From assembly GCF_024580735.1 (NCBI RefSeq), contig NZ_JANIJX010000001.1, forward strand, positions 186,001 through 250,000: 64,000 nucleotides of DNA, in the 5' to 3' direction. Under the pieces are notes generated by a model. That model did no database searches and was not told the origin of the DNA. It was given only the letters and a program-made list of their open reading frames with translations. A program made the translations under genes and the position numbers. Shown one piece after another: positions 16,635-25,400 of this stretch. How positions within the stretch are numbered: position 1 is the stretch's first letter; each line of letters begins with the position of its first letter. The DNA is from Brevibacterium moorei (GTDB lineage Bacteria; Actinomycetota; Actinomycetes; Actinomycetales; Brevibacteriaceae).

Positions 16635-18542
16635 ATGAACACCACGGAAACAGCCGCGCCCGAAATCCCGGACACCGCGGAAACCACCACCCCCGAGGCC
16701 GGCACCCGGTTCGCCGATTTCGACCTGGCCGCGCCCATTCAGCGCGCGGTCGAGGACCTCGGGTACGAAACCCCCTCCGCGATCCAGGAGGAGACGATTC
16801 CGCTGCTGCTCGACGGCCGCGACGTCATCGGCCTGGCACAGACCGGCACCGGCAAGACCGCCGCGTTCGCTCTGCCCCTGCTGTCCGACTTGGCCAAGCA
16901 GGGTCCCTCGCCCGAGGGTCCGCGCGGCCTGATCCTGGCCCCCACCCGTGAGCTCGCACTCCAGGTGGCTGAGGCCCTGACCAGCTTCGCGAACCATCTG
17001 GCCGATTTCTCGGTCCTGCCGATCTACGGTGGTCAGTCCTACGGCCCGCAGCTGGCGGGCCTCAAGCGCGGCGCCCAGGTCGTCGTCGGCACACCCGGCC
17101 GTGTCATCGACCACCTGAAGAAGGGATCCCTGCGTTTGGGCGCCCTGCGCCACCTGGTGCTCGACGAGGCCGATGAGATGCTCAAGATGGGCTTCCAGGA
17201 GGACATCGAGGAGATCTTCGACCAGAAGCCCGAGGACACCCAGGTCGCGCTGTTCTCCGCCACGATGCCCCGCTCGATCCACCGGATCGCAGGGCAGTAC
17301 CTCAACGATCCCGCCGAGGTCAGGGTCAAGTCGAAGACGACGACCGGGGCGAACATCCGCCAGCGCTACCTGACGGTGATGCACAGCCACAAGCTCGACG
17401 CCCTGACCCGGATCCTCGAGGTCGAGGAATACGACGGCATCATCATGTTCGTGCGCACCAAGCAGGAGACCGAGGAGCTGGCTGAGAAACTGCGCGCCAG
17501 GGGCTTCCGAGCCTCGGCCATCAACGGCGACATCCCCCAGCAGGCCCGTGAGCGCACCGTCGAGCAACTGCGCGACGGCAAGATCGACATCCTCGTCGCA
17601 ACCGACGTCGCAGCCCGTGGCCTCGACGTGGAGCGAATCTCGCTGGTCGTGAACTACGACGTGCCCCACGACACCGAATCCTATGTTCACCGGATCGGCC
17701 GGACCGGCCGCGCCGGGCGCTCCGGCGAGGCGATCCTGTTCGTCACCCCGCGTGAGGATCGGATGTTGCGCCAGATCGAGAAGGCCACCAGGCAGAAGGT
17801 CGAACCGTTGGTCCTGCCGACGGTCGAAGAACTGACCAACACCCGCGTCGAGAAGTTCAAGACCCGGATCAACGACGCCCTGACCACTCAGGATCTCACC
17901 GAGGTGCGCCCCGTGATCGAGGCCTTCGAGCGCGAACACGATGTGGACGCTCGGGAGATCGCCGCTGCACTGGCCGTGCTGGTGCTCGACGGGGAGAAGC
18001 TCACCGCCGAACCTCTGCCGGAACCGCGCGGACGCAAGGACCGTGACCGCGGCGGCGAGCGGGGCGGCCGTGACCGCGGGCCGCGGCCCGGCATGCGGAC
18101 CTACCGGATCGCGGTGGGCCGCAACGACCGGGTCTCCCCCGGGGCGATCGTCGGCGCGATCGCCAATGAGGGAGGACTGGGCTCCGGCCAGATCGGCCAC
18201 ATCGACATCCGCTCGAACCACACACTGGTCGATCTGCCCGAGGACCTGGGCCAGAACGTGTTCGACCGGCTGGAGAACACCCGCATCCAGAACCGCCGGA
18301 TCGACCTGCGGGTGGACGCGGGCCGCCCGGGCCGCCCGTTCAAGAAGCGCACGGGCGATCGCGGACCCGGTGAGGGCCGCTCGTTCAAGAGCGACCGGGG
18401 CGAGCGGGACTTCCGCCGCGACGACCGTGGCGGTTACGACCGTGGCTCACGCGGCTACGACCGCGGTGGTCGCGGCAACCGGGACTTCCAGGGCGGCAAG
18501 CGCGATGGCGGCGGTTTTAAGAAGAACGGCCGCAAGTACTGA
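16635..18542 (+). CDS. DEAD-box RNA helicase with DbpA-type C-terminal domain
   Basis: ATP-dependent RNA helicase probably acting in ribosome assembly, mRNA decay or cold adaptation. The ~635-residue product has Walker A AQTGTGKT (68-75), PTRELA, TPGR, DEAD (177-180), SAT, the ARGLD motif and HRIGRTGR (about 353). After residue ~480 comes a DbpA/CsdA RNA-binding domain (YRIAVGRNDRVSPGAIVGAI), then an Arg/Gly/Asp-rich tail with repeated YDRG and RGG-like units ending in a Lys-rich tip. Start ATG 16635 has GAAGGG 7 nt upstream; a GTG at 16602 could add 11 residues. Similar in plan to CsdA/DeaD. Confidence 0.93.
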   Translation: MNTTETAAPEIPDTAETTTPEAGTRFADFDLAAPIQRAVEDLGYETPSAIQEETIPLLLDGRDVIGLAQTGTGKTAAFALPLLSDLAKQGPSPEGPRGLILAPTRELALQVAEALTSFANHLADFSVLPIYGGQSYGPQLAGLKRGAQVVVGTPGRVIDHLKKGSLRLGALRHLVLDEADEMLKMGFQEDIEEIFDQKPEDTQVALFSATMPRSIHRIAGQYLNDPAEVRVKSKTTTGANIRQRYLTVMHSHKLDALTRILEVEEYDGIIMFVRTKQETEELAEKLRARGFRASAINGDIPQQARERTVEQLRDGKIDILVATDVAARGLDVERISLVVNYDVPHDTESYVHRIGRTGRAGRSGEAILFVTPREDRMLRQIEKATRQKVEPLVLPTVEELTNTRVEKFKTRINDALTTQDLTEVRPVIEAFEREHDVDAREIAAALAVLVLDGEKLTAEPLPEPRGRKDRDRGGERGGRDRGPRPGMRTYRIAVGRNDRVSPGAIVGAIANEGGLGSGQIGHIDIRSNHTLVDLPEDLGQNVFDRLENTRIQNRRIDLRVDAGRPGRPFKKRTGDRGPGEGRSFKSDRGERDFRRDDRGGYDRGSRGYDRGGRGNRDFQGGKRDGGGFKKNGRKY

Positions 18543-18565
18543 GTCCGGTCTGACACAATGAGGCC

Positions 18566-19147
18566 ATGACCTCACCAGACGGCCCACCCGCACGACCCCT
18601 GCTGCAGCAGAACACACTTGTGATGCAGCAGGTCACGGGGTTCATGAGCAATGATTTCGGCATTGTGAATCCCCAGGGCGTGCAGGTGGGCCGTGTGCAC
18701 ACCATCGGGTCCGGTGCCAAGCGCTTCTTCATGGGCTCCCGCGAATTCCAGCTGTTCGACGCCGACGGTGGCTATCTGTTGGGCATCAAGGATCTCGTCA
18801 CCTTCGGCCGCGACCGCTGGGAACTGCGCGACACCGCAGGCGCTCCCCTGGCCGATATCGTGCGTCGGTTCACCTTCTTCATGAAGAAGATCGATGTGCA
18901 GGTCGTAGACGGCCCCCTACTGCAGGTGCAGGCCGCCGATATCTTCGACTTCGGCTTCGGTATCACTGCGGATGGGGTGGAGATCGCCCGGACCTCTCGA
19001 CAATGGGCGGGCGTGGGCAATACCCTGCTGGGCCGCGACCGCTATGTGTTGAACTTCCGGCCCGATGTCCGCCCGCGCGACCGGGTGGCCATCATCGGCG
19101 CGATGATCGCCCTTGACCTGATGAGGCAGAAGGACCAGTCGAGCTGA
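18566..19147 (+). CDS. LURP-one-related (Tubby-like beta-barrel) protein
   Basis: A 193-residue soluble protein with the pattern of the LURP-one-related/phospholipid-scramblase-like fold: alternating beta strands with MGSREFQLFDADGGYLLGI, DRWELRDTAGAPLADIVRR and a final hydrophobic helix (VAIIGAMIALDLM). Molecular function of bacterial members is not known. A CACAAT hexamer lies 6 nt before the ATG, suggesting a leaderless start; the gene begins 23 nt after the helicase stop, so read-through from the helicase is also possible. Convergent with uppS, 3 nt apart. Confidence 0.7.
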   Translation: MTSPDGPPARPLLQQNTLVMQQVTGFMSNDFGIVNPQGVQVGRVHTIGSGAKRFFMGSREFQLFDADGGYLLGIKDLVTFGRDRWELRDTAGAPLADIVRRFTFFMKKIDVQVVDGPLLQVQAADIFDFGFGITADGVEIARTSRQWAGVGNTLLGRDRYVLNFRPDVRPRDRVAIIGAMIALDLMRQKDQSS

Positions 19148-19150
19148 GTC

Positions 19151-19936
19151 TCAGGCTTTCCCCGGCCTGTCCACTGCGGCGCCGAACCGGCGGTCGCGCC
19201 TGGCGTACTCCTCGATCGCCGCCCACAGCGTGCGCCGGTCGACATCGGGCCAGAGCACGTCCTGGAAGACCATTTCAGCATAGGCCGACTGCCACAGCAG
19301 GAAGTTCGATGTGCGCTGTTCCCCCGAGGACCGCAGGAACAGGTCCACATCCGGGACCTCGGGGGCATACAGGCGGGCGGCCACGGAGCGGTCGGTGATC
19401 TTGCCCGGTTTCAGCCTGCCAGCGGCGACGTCGGCGGCGATCGCGTTGACGGCGTCGACGATCTCCGAACGTCCTCCGTAGTTCACGCAGAATTGCAGAG
19501 TCAGGCCGGTATTGTGCTTGGTCGTCTCCTGTGCATATTCCAGTTCCCTGATCACCGAGGACCACAGTCGGCCCCGCCGGCCGGCCCAGACGATGCGCAC
19601 ACCCAGTTCGTTGAGCTCGTCCCGGCGCCGGTGGATGACATCGCGGTTGAAGCCCATGAGGAAACGGACCTCTTCGGGTGAGCGCTTCCAGTTCTCCGTG
19701 GAGAAGGCATAGGCGGACAGGTAGTCGACGCCGATCTCGATGGCGCCGTGGATGACGTCGAGCAGGCTCGCCTCGCCGGCCCTGTGGCCCTCGGTTCTGG
19801 GCAGCCCCCGGTCATTGGCCCAGCGGCCGTTGCCGTCCATCACAACGGCCACATGACGCGGCACGAACTTCGCGGGGATGCGCGGGGGCCGGGCTCCGGA
19901 GGGATGGGGTGGTGGGGCCGGATAGGATTTCTTCAC
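19151..19936 (-). CDS. uppS: Isoprenyl (undecaprenyl/decaprenyl) diphosphate synthase, cis-prenyltransferase
   Basis: Builds the polyprenyl diphosphate carrier for cell-wall synthesis. The 261-residue product has the catalytic [10 protein letters not shown] (Asp34), the substrate-binding [10 protein letters not shown], and the C-terminal [19 protein letters not shown] signature. Start set at GTG 19936 because it overlaps the TGA of recO (GTGA), giving translational coupling; longer frames would lie within recO. Product chain length cannot be told. The recO-uppS order is common in actinobacteria. Confidence 0.93.
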   Translation of the reverse strand: MKKSYPAPPPHPSGARPPRIPAKFVPRHVAVVMDGNGRWANDRGLPRTEGHRAGEASLLDVIHGAIEIGVDYLSAYAFSTENWKRSPEEVRFLMGFNRDVIHRRRDELNELGVRIVWAGRRGRLWSSVIRELEYAQETTKHNTGLTLQFCVNYGGRSEIVDAVNAIAADVAAGRLKPGKITDRSVAARLYAPEVPDVDLFLRSSGEQRTSNFLLWQSAYAEMVFQDVLWPDVDRRTLWAAIEEYARRDRRFGAAVDRPGKA

Positions 19937-20736
19937 CCGGCCAGTGTATCCGTCCGACTCGCAGCCAGGTCGAGGATGTCCCGGCCCACCCTGCTGCGCC
20001 CCTGTTCCAGCAACCCCAGGGAGCGCACATGGCGTTCCAGATGCCACTGCACATGCGCCGAGACGACACGGGATCCCTGCACGGCTGTGCCCATATCGGA
20101 GCCGTCCGCAGTGGCCCAGTCACCTGCCAGCAGCGCGCCGAGGTGGACCAGCACATCGGAACCCGGCAGCAGCACTCCGTGCTGCGCGCCGGCCCGGCAG
20201 TCCGGACACAGGGCACCGCCGGCCGCCGGGGAGAAAGCGCGGTGGGGCCCTGGCGCCCCGCAGACGGCACAGTCGATGAGGCTGGGGGCCCAACCGGCGA
20301 TCGCCACGGCCCGCAACAGGTAGGCGTCCAGGGACAGCCGGGGGGCGTGTTCACCCTTGCACAGGGAGCGCACCGCCGATACCGCCAACAGGTACTGGTT
20401 GCGGGGACGCGGTTCCGTCTCCGTGAGTCGCAGTGCCGTCTCCGCGAGCACACAGGCCGCCTGGTAGGTGTCGTAATCGGCCACGATGGCACGGCCGAAG
20501 GGCTCGATCAGCTCGACCTGGGTGACGGTATCGAGGTTGCGGCCGATATGGCACTGTAGGTCCACGAGCATAAAGGGCTCGAGGCGCGAACCGAACCGGC
20601 TCTTCGTCTTGCGCACGCCCTTGGCCACGGCCCGTACGAGGCCGTGGTCGCGGGTCAGCACGCTGACGATGCGGTCGGCCTCCCCCAGTTTCTGTGTGGT
20701 CAGGACGAGGCCGGTATCCCTGTAGTACTTCATCAT
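19933..20736 (-). CDS. recO: DNA repair protein RecO
   Basis: Helps load RecA onto SSB-coated single strands in recombinational repair. The 267-residue product starts with an OB-fold ([20 protein letters not shown]), followed by a helical domain with a four-Cys zinc site (Cys156, Cys159, Cys177, Cys180). Two adjacent ATG codons (20736 and 20733) are possible starts; a GATAAT -10 hexamer lies 5 and 8 nt upstream of them, so the mRNA is probably leaderless. Followed by uppS with a 4-nt overlap. Confidence 0.92.
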   Translation of the reverse strand: MMKYYRDTGLVLTTQKLGEADRIVSVLTRDHGLVRAVAKGVRKTKSRFGSRLEPFMLVDLQCHIGRNLDTVTQVELIEPFGRAIVADYDTYQAACVLAETALRLTETEPRPRNQYLLAVSAVRSLCKGEHAPRLSLDAYLLRAVAIAGWAPSLIDCAVCGAPGPHRAFSPAAGGALCPDCRAGAQHGVLLPGSDVLVHLGALLAGDWATADGSDMGTAVQGSRVVSAHVQWHLERHVRSLGLLEQGRSRVGRDILDLAASRTDTLAG

Positions 20737-20741
20737 GGGAC

Positions 20742-20747
20742 ATTATC
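20742..20747 (-). promoter_or_regulatory. -10 element of recO-uppS
   Basis: GATAAT on the minus strand just before recO. Its expected -35 position lies inside the 54-bp palindrome that ends leuA, so terminator and promoter overlap. Confidence 0.45.
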
Positions 20748-20751
20748 CTCC

Positions 20752-20805
20752 CCCGCACTGACATGGGGCTGCACACCGTGGTGTGCAGCCCCATGTCAGT
20801 GCGGG
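20752..20805. terminator. Perfect 54-bp palindrome, leuA terminator
   Basis: 26-bp arms around a 2-nt centre without mismatch; the left arm starts CCCGCACTGACATGGGG. It lies 11 nt after the leuA stop and 4 nt before the recO -10 hexamer. Confidence 0.8.
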
Positions 20806-20816
20806 TCCGGGAGGCT

Positions 20817-22586
20817 TCAGGCCCCTTCGCGTTCCGCGCGGTTGACCGCGGAGATGATGGCCTTCAGCGAGGCCTTCGTGGTGTTCTCGTGGATCCCGGC
20901 GCCCCACAGCACCCGGTCGCCCACGGCCAGTTCGATATAGGCCGCGCCCTGGGTGTCGGCGCCGGTACCCACCGCGTGTTCGGTGTAGTCCTGCAGGCGG
21001 ATGTCCAGGTCGAAGTTGTCGTTGAGGATGTTGACCATCGCGCTGATCGGACCGGTGCCACGGCCCTCGAAGGTGCGTTCCTGCCCGTCGACGAGCATGT
21101 CGACCTGCAGGATCTCCCGATTCCTACCCGATTCGGTGTCGTCCTCGTGCGTCGATTCGGTGCGCAGCGCCAGCGCCCTGAACCTGCCCCAGCGGTTGTC
21201 CTGCTCGTCCGCGGGCAGGTATTCGTCGCTGAACAGCTTCCACAGGGCCGGGGCTGTGACCTCGCCGCCGGATTCCGTATGGCCCTGGACCACCTTGGAG
21301 AATTCCACCTGCATGCGCCGTGGCATGTCCAGGCCGAACTCGCTGTGCATCAGATAGGTCACGCCACCCTTGCCGGACTGCGAATTGACACGGATGATCG
21401 CCTCGTAGCTGCGCCCCAAGTCCTTCGGGTCCACCGGCAGATAGGGCATATCCCATTCCATCTCGGCGATCGGGATACCGGCTGCGGCCGCACGCGCCTC
21501 ACGGTCGGCGAATGCTTTGTTGATCGCGTCCTGGTGCGAACCGGAGAACGAGGTGAAGACCAGATCACCGCCGTAGGGGTGGCGTTCATGGACCCCGATC
21601 TGGTTGCAGTATTCGACGGTGTGGATGACCTCGTTGATATCGCTGAAGTCCAGTTCCGGGTCGACTCCCTGCGTGTACAGGTTCATCGCGACCGTCACCA
21701 GGTCCAGATTGCCCGTGCGCTCACCGTTGCCGAACAGGCAGCCTTCGACGCGATCGGCGCCTGCCATCATGCCCAGCTCCGCAGCGGCGACCCCTGTCCC
21801 GCGGTCATTGTGCGGGTGCAGCGAGACCGCCACATCGTCGCGGTAGGGCATATTGCGGCAGAACCACTCGACATGGTCGGCATAGGTGTTCGGGGTGCCG
21901 CGCTCAACGGTGGCCGGCAGGTTGACGACGGTCTCGCGACCGGCGGTCGGCTGCCACATGTCCAGCACATTGCCCACGACGTCGAGCGCGAACTCCGGTT
22001 CCGTATCGACCCAGATCTCCGGGGAGTACTGGTAGCCGAAGTTCGCATCCGACAGCAGGGATTCCGCGTGCTTCATCACGGCCTGGGTTCCGCGCAGTGC
22101 GATGTCGCGGGTCTGATCGTAACCGTCCCCGTCGAAGCCGAAGACCACCTTGCGGAACACGGGTGCGGTGGCGTTGTACATGTGGACGGTGGGGTTCTTG
22201 GCGCCCACCAGGGATTCCACCGTGCGCTCGATCAGGTCTTCGCGGGCTTGGGTCAGCACCGAGATGCGGACATCGTCGGGGATCGCGTCCTCTTCGATGA
22301 TCTGGCGGACGAAGTCGAAATCGGGCTGGCTGGCGGCGGGGAATCCGACCTCGATCTCCTTGAATCCCAGCTTGACCAGCAGATCGAACATCTTGCGCTT
22401 GCGTTCGGTCGTCATGGGATCGATGAGCGCCTGATTACCGTCGCGCAGGTCGGTCGACAGCCAGCGTGGGGCCTTGTTCAGTCGCTTGTCCGGCCAGGTG
22501 CGATCGTGCATGTCCAGCTGAATCCGGTCGAAGTACGACTTGTACTTCTTGAAGGGCATGGGGCTGGGCTTCTGTAAATCGACCAC
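20817..22586 (-). CDS. leuA: 2-isopropylmalate synthase
   Basis: First committed step of leucine synthesis: acetyl-CoA plus 2-oxoisovalerate to 2-isopropylmalate. The 589-residue product has the catalytic LSTDLRDGNQAL (Arg48, Asp49), the metal-binding SLHPHNDRGTG and the GCLFGNGERTGN signature, a linker, and the C-terminal LeuA regulatory domain (from about residue 440) that binds leucine for feedback inhibition. Start GTG 22586 has AAGGAG 7 nt upstream; an in-frame codon 45 nt further back is less likely. The gene has a leader region with a Leu-rich mini-ORF and hairpins, so expression is probably attenuated by leucine supply. Confidence 0.96.
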   Translation of the reverse strand: MVDLQKPSPMPFKKYKSYFDRIQLDMHDRTWPDKRLNKAPRWLSTDLRDGNQALIDPMTTERKRKMFDLLVKLGFKEIEVGFPAASQPDFDFVRQIIEEDAIPDDVRISVLTQAREDLIERTVESLVGAKNPTVHMYNATAPVFRKVVFGFDGDGYDQTRDIALRGTQAVMKHAESLLSDANFGYQYSPEIWVDTEPEFALDVVGNVLDMWQPTAGRETVVNLPATVERGTPNTYADHVEWFCRNMPYRDDVAVSLHPHNDRGTGVAAAELGMMAGADRVEGCLFGNGERTGNLDLVTVAMNLYTQGVDPELDFSDINEVIHTVEYCNQIGVHERHPYGGDLVFTSFSGSHQDAINKAFADREARAAAAGIPIAEMEWDMPYLPVDPKDLGRSYEAIIRVNSQSGKGGVTYLMHSEFGLDMPRRMQVEFSKVVQGHTESGGEVTAPALWKLFSDEYLPADEQDNRWGRFRALALRTESTHEDDTESGRNREILQVDMLVDGQERTFEGRGTGPISAMVNILNDNFDLDIRLQDYTEHAVGTGADTQGAAYIELAVGDRVLWGAGIHENTTKASLKAIISAVNRAEREGA

Positions 22587-22662
22587 GGGATGACTCCTTA
22601 GAAATCCTTGGAAAATGTCTGGCGACCCCATTGGGGGCCGGAAGCGACCGGCAGCGCAGACT

Positions 22663-22701
22663 CCGCGGTGAGGATCCGGCCTCTTTCAGGCCTCACCGCG
22701 G
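22663..22701 (-). promoter_or_regulatory. leuA attenuator hairpin
   Basis: Exact 11-bp arms CCGCGGTGAGG (22663-22673 and its complement 22691-22701) around a 17-nt loop. The 5' arm of the RNA lies within the leader ORF, so a ribosome stalled at the Leu codons would leave it unpaired or paired according to leucine supply. Downstream on the same RNA a short stem GGCCCC/GGGGTC is followed by ATTTT, a weak terminator candidate near 22615-22635. Confidence 0.65.
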
Positions 22702-22718
22702 CAACTAAGGAGGAGCAT
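22686..22718 (-). CDS. leuL: Leucine leader peptide (10 residues)
   Basis: The mini-ORF reads MLLLSCRGEA then TGA, with three consecutive leucine codons (CTC CTC CTT) right after the ATG. It starts about 17 nt after a predicted transcription start, precedes the hairpin above, and ends 99 nt before leuA. Such leader peptides sense charged tRNA-Leu by ribosome stalling; equivalents before leuA are described in other actinobacteria. The preceding ribosome site is weak (GGGG). Confidence 0.75.
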   Translation of the reverse strand: MLLLSCRGEA

Positions 22719-22739
22719 GCCCCGAAATGTCATACTCCA

Positions 22740-22769
22740 ACCGTAGACCCGCCCGACACCGATCGACAA
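22740..22769 (-). promoter_or_regulatory. Promoter of leuL-leuA
   Basis: Minus-strand -35 TTGTCG (22769-22764) and -10 TACGGT (22745-22740), 18 nt apart; predicted start near 22734. Confidence 0.5.
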
Positions 22770-22800
22770 TCCGTGTCACATTGTGGGAAAACGTCCGGCC

Positions 22801-23712
22801 TCAGCGCTTCCAGCCGATCCCGGCCTGGGCCACCGAGAATCCCCTGCCCGATTCGGTGGCGTAGCAGGAGACACCCGTCTGCGAGGAGGTGCACTTCATC
22901 CCGGATTTCGTGATCGAGTCGTCATAGCCGAGTTCGGATCCGCCCGAGGGCATGGAGGTGTCGTGGCAGTTGAATCCGACCTCGGCGTCGGTGGCGACGA
23001 GCACTTTGCCGTAGTTGGCGGCCTGGCACTGTTCGGGCGCTTCATCCGGGGTGAACTGCACGGTGTTGATCAGACAGCGGGCGTAGGAATCCCCGATCTC
23101 GCAGGTGATGTTCCCGCTGGGAGAGTGGAAACTCGTCAGGTCCGCCGGCTTGTCGACGTCCTGCCCCTCGTCCGGCGCACCGAGGCCGCCCTCATCGGAC
23201 TGCCCCGCGTTCTCGTCGTCACCGGCTGCCGGGGCCTGCGCGCTGGGGGCGGTGCCCGCGGAATCCGAACCGCGGGCAGAGCCCAGGGAGTCGACTGCGA
23301 TGAAACCGACGACGCCGAGCACCACCACAGCGGCCAGGGCGATCAGGGCGATTGCGAAACCGGGCAGCCGCCTCTTCTGCGGTCCACCGGAGCCACCGGT
23401 CGGCGTACCACCACCCGGCGGCACCGGGCCGCCGGGCCCCGCCGGCTGAGCCGGTGCGGGATACTGCGGGCCGGGCCACTGTCCCTCGGGCTGCTGTGGG
23501 GGCCGTTGGGGTACCTCGTAGCGGGCTGCGGGCACAGCATCCGCCCACCCGGGACGGCCCTGCGATCCCACTGCGGGCTCCGCCGGATCCGTCCGGGGCA
23601 GCGCCTGTGTCGGTTCCCCGGCCGCGGCCGGAGAATTGAAGTTCAGGTACCCCGACTGCTGTCCCGAGTCCTGGGGCTGCGATGGACGGGGGGAATTGGG
23701 CGCTTGACTCAT
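22801..23712 (-). CDS. Pro-rich single-TM protein with secreted Cys-containing domain (DUF6636-like)
   Basis: A ~303-residue protein with a cytoplasmic N-terminus rich in Pro, Gln and Gly (residues ~1-115), one TM helix preceded by KRR (PGFAIALIALAAVVVLGVVG), an acidic linker and a ~110-residue outer domain containing the stretch SPSGNITCEIGDSYARC and six Cys that could form disulfides. The spacing of Cys and Gly resembles DUF6636 domains. Function unknown. Start at ATG 23712, 7 nt after a TAGAAT -10 element (23720-23725); an ATG at 23721 overlaps that hexamer. It lies directly upstream of leuA on the same strand, but leuA has its own promoter. Confidence 0.75.
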   Translation of the reverse strand: MSQAPNSPRPSQPQDSGQQSGYLNFNSPAAAGEPTQALPRTDPAEPAVGSQGRPGWADAVPAARYEVPQRPPQQPEGQWPGPQYPAPAQPAGPGGPVPPGGGTPTGGSGGPQKRRLPGFAIALIALAAVVVLGVVGFIAVDSLGSARGSDSAGTAPSAQAPAAGDDENAGQSDEGGLGAPDEGQDVDKPADLTSFHSPSGNITCEIGDSYARCLINTVQFTPDEAPEQCQAANYGKVLVATDAEVGFNCHDTSMPSGGSELGYDDSITKSGMKCTSSQTGVSCYATESGRGFSVAQAGIGWKR

Positions 23713-23796
23713 ATGGGTCATTCTACCGAGTCCTCCGGCTCGCCCGATGATACCGTCAGTGCCCCGGCCCGACCCGGTCCATGACAAAATGGGGTC

Positions 23797-24606
23797 ATGA
23801 GGTTCAAGCACGTGCACACATTCTCCGGAGTAGCACTGGCCGCGTGCGTCCTCGCGGGCGCCACCGCCGTGTCGGGTCCGGCCGCCGCAGCCGATCTCGC
23901 CGCACCCACCGTCCGCTCCCCCGACGACCTGCCGGCGCCCCAGGTGCGCAGGGCGACTCCCCTTCCGAAGGCATCCCCCAGCGCCGAGGAGCGCTCACAA
24001 GCGGGCTCGGCCACTCCGGCGCTGCCAGGAGTCGGCCCGCAGCATATGGCGGACCTACCGGCGGACACCACCCAGGTCCTGATCGCCTCGACCCCCAAAA
24101 CGGGCGACGACGACGCCCGGATCGCCTTCTACACCCTGGACGACGGCCGTTGGAGGGAAGAACGGTCATTCAAGGGGCACAATGCGGTCAAGGGCTGGAC
24201 AGACACGAGCAAGAAGCGGGAGGGTGACCTGCGGACTCCAGCTGGGGTGTTCGCGTTGACCGATGCCGGCGGCTACCTGCCCGACCCCGGGACGAAGATG
24301 CCCTATACCCGGGACCGCAGCCTGAAGAACGGGGCGGCCGGCGCCTACGGACCGCGCTATGCCAATGTCTTCGACTATGTGCTGGCCATCAACTACAACC
24401 GCAAGACCGGAGTCTCGCCGAACGAAAAGACCCGACCCCAGGGGTGGGACAAGGGCGGCGGCATCTGGTTGCACCTGGACCACGACGACGGCACCCACGG
24501 CTGTGTGACACTCAAACGGGCCGATCTCAAGTGGGTCCTGCGCCAGCTCGATCCGCAGGCTTCACCCCAGATCATCATGGGCGCCGCCCCGGACATCGCG
24601 AAATGA
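23797..24606 (+). CDS. Secreted L,D-transpeptidase-family protein (YkuD domain)
   Basis: A 269-residue exported protein predicted to cross-link or modify peptidoglycan. An N-terminal signal peptide (hydrophobic VALAACVLAGATAV, likely cut after AAA near residue 31) is followed by a low-complexity linker and a YkuD-type domain with the catalytic HGCV motif (His234, Cys236) and the upstream conserved IWLHLDHDDG. CAAAAT lies 6 nt before the ATG, suggesting a leaderless mRNA. Its TGA overlaps the ATG of the RibD-like gene. The catalytic triad order fits murein L,D-transpeptidases of the YkuD/ErfK family; some members act as carboxypeptidases. Confidence 0.88.
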   Translation: MRFKHVHTFSGVALAACVLAGATAVSGPAAAADLAAPTVRSPDDLPAPQVRRATPLPKASPSAEERSQAGSATPALPGVGPQHMADLPADTTQVLIASTPKTGDDDARIAFYTLDDGRWREERSFKGHNAVKGWTDTSKKREGDLRTPAGVFALTDAGGYLPDPGTKMPYTRDRSLKNGAAGAYGPRYANVFDYVLAINYNRKTGVSPNEKTRPQGWDKGGGIWLHLDHDDGTHGCVTLKRADLKWVLRQLDPQASPQIIMGAAPDIAK

Positions 24607-25400
24607 GCGCCGCCGCTCCTCTGCATATGTTGTTCGACGCCACCGGGCACCTCCCCGCCGGCGCCATCCCGCCGGCCGTCGGCGAACCACTGCTCAGCGG
24701 GCTCTACGACTCCGGCGCCTTCGGCGAACACACGCCGGGCCTCCGGGTGCAGGCGAATATGGTCGCGACCGTCGACGGACGCATCTCCGGCGCCGACGGC
24801 CTTTCCGGCACCATTTCCACGCCGGCGGATAAGCGGGTCTTCTCCGTACTCCGGGCCCTGGCCTCGGCAGTGGTGGTGGGCGCCGGCACAGTGCGCGCCG
24901 AACGCTATACCCGACTCAGCGCCAAGCCCGCCTTCGCAGCGGCCAGGGCGGGCCGCGGGCAGGAACCGTGCCCCACTCTGGTCATCGTCTCCGACTCCGG
25001 GCGCGTCGACATCGACCGGCTCGATTCGGCCGGGACCTCCCCCGTCATCGTGCACACGGGACCCACCGCGACTACGGGGATCCTGCGGGACCTGCGCGCG
25101 GCCTTCGGGGACGACCACGTCATCTCCCACACCTGCCCCGTGGAACCGGCACAGGTCCTGGCTGATCTGCGCGAGCGCGGTCTGACCCGCGTCCTGACCG
25201 AGGGAGGGCCGGGCCTGCTGGGCCAGTGGGTGGCCCAGCGCGCTGTCGACGAACTGTGCCTGACAGTCTCCCCTCTGCTGCTCGGGGCTCCCGCCCAGAG
25301 CATCCTGGGCGATACCCGACTGCCCCGAGCGGTACCCACGGTGCCGCGGTCCCTCATCGGCGACGCCGCAGGTCTGATCTGCCGCTTCGGACTGGACTAG
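24603..25400 (+). CDS. RibD C-terminal-like pyrimidine reductase (dihydrofolate-reductase fold)
   Basis: A 265-residue NAD(P)H-dependent reductase with the RibD_C fold: N-terminal VQANMVATVDGRISGADGLSG, the ASAVVVGAGTVRAERY segment and TRVLTEGGPGLLGQWV near the end. Free-standing RibD_C proteins in actinobacteria are of uncertain role, with riboflavin synthesis only one option. ATG 24603 overlaps the stop of the L,D-transpeptidase gene, so it is coupled to it, though no functional link is clear. It converges with the alpha/beta hydrolase gene with a 4-nt overlap of stop codons. Confidence 0.82.
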   Translation: MSAAAPLHMLFDATGHLPAGAIPPAVGEPLLSGLYDSGAFGEHTPGLRVQANMVATVDGRISGADGLSGTISTPADKRVFSVLRALASAVVVGAGTVRAERYTRLSAKPAFAAARAGRGQEPCPTLVIVSDSGRVDIDRLDSAGTSPVIVHTGPTATTGILRDLRAAFGDDHVISHTCPVEPAQVLADLRERGLTRVLTEGGPGLLGQWVAQRAVDELCLTVSPLLLGAPAQSILGDTRLPRAVPTVPRSLIGDAAGLICRFGLD

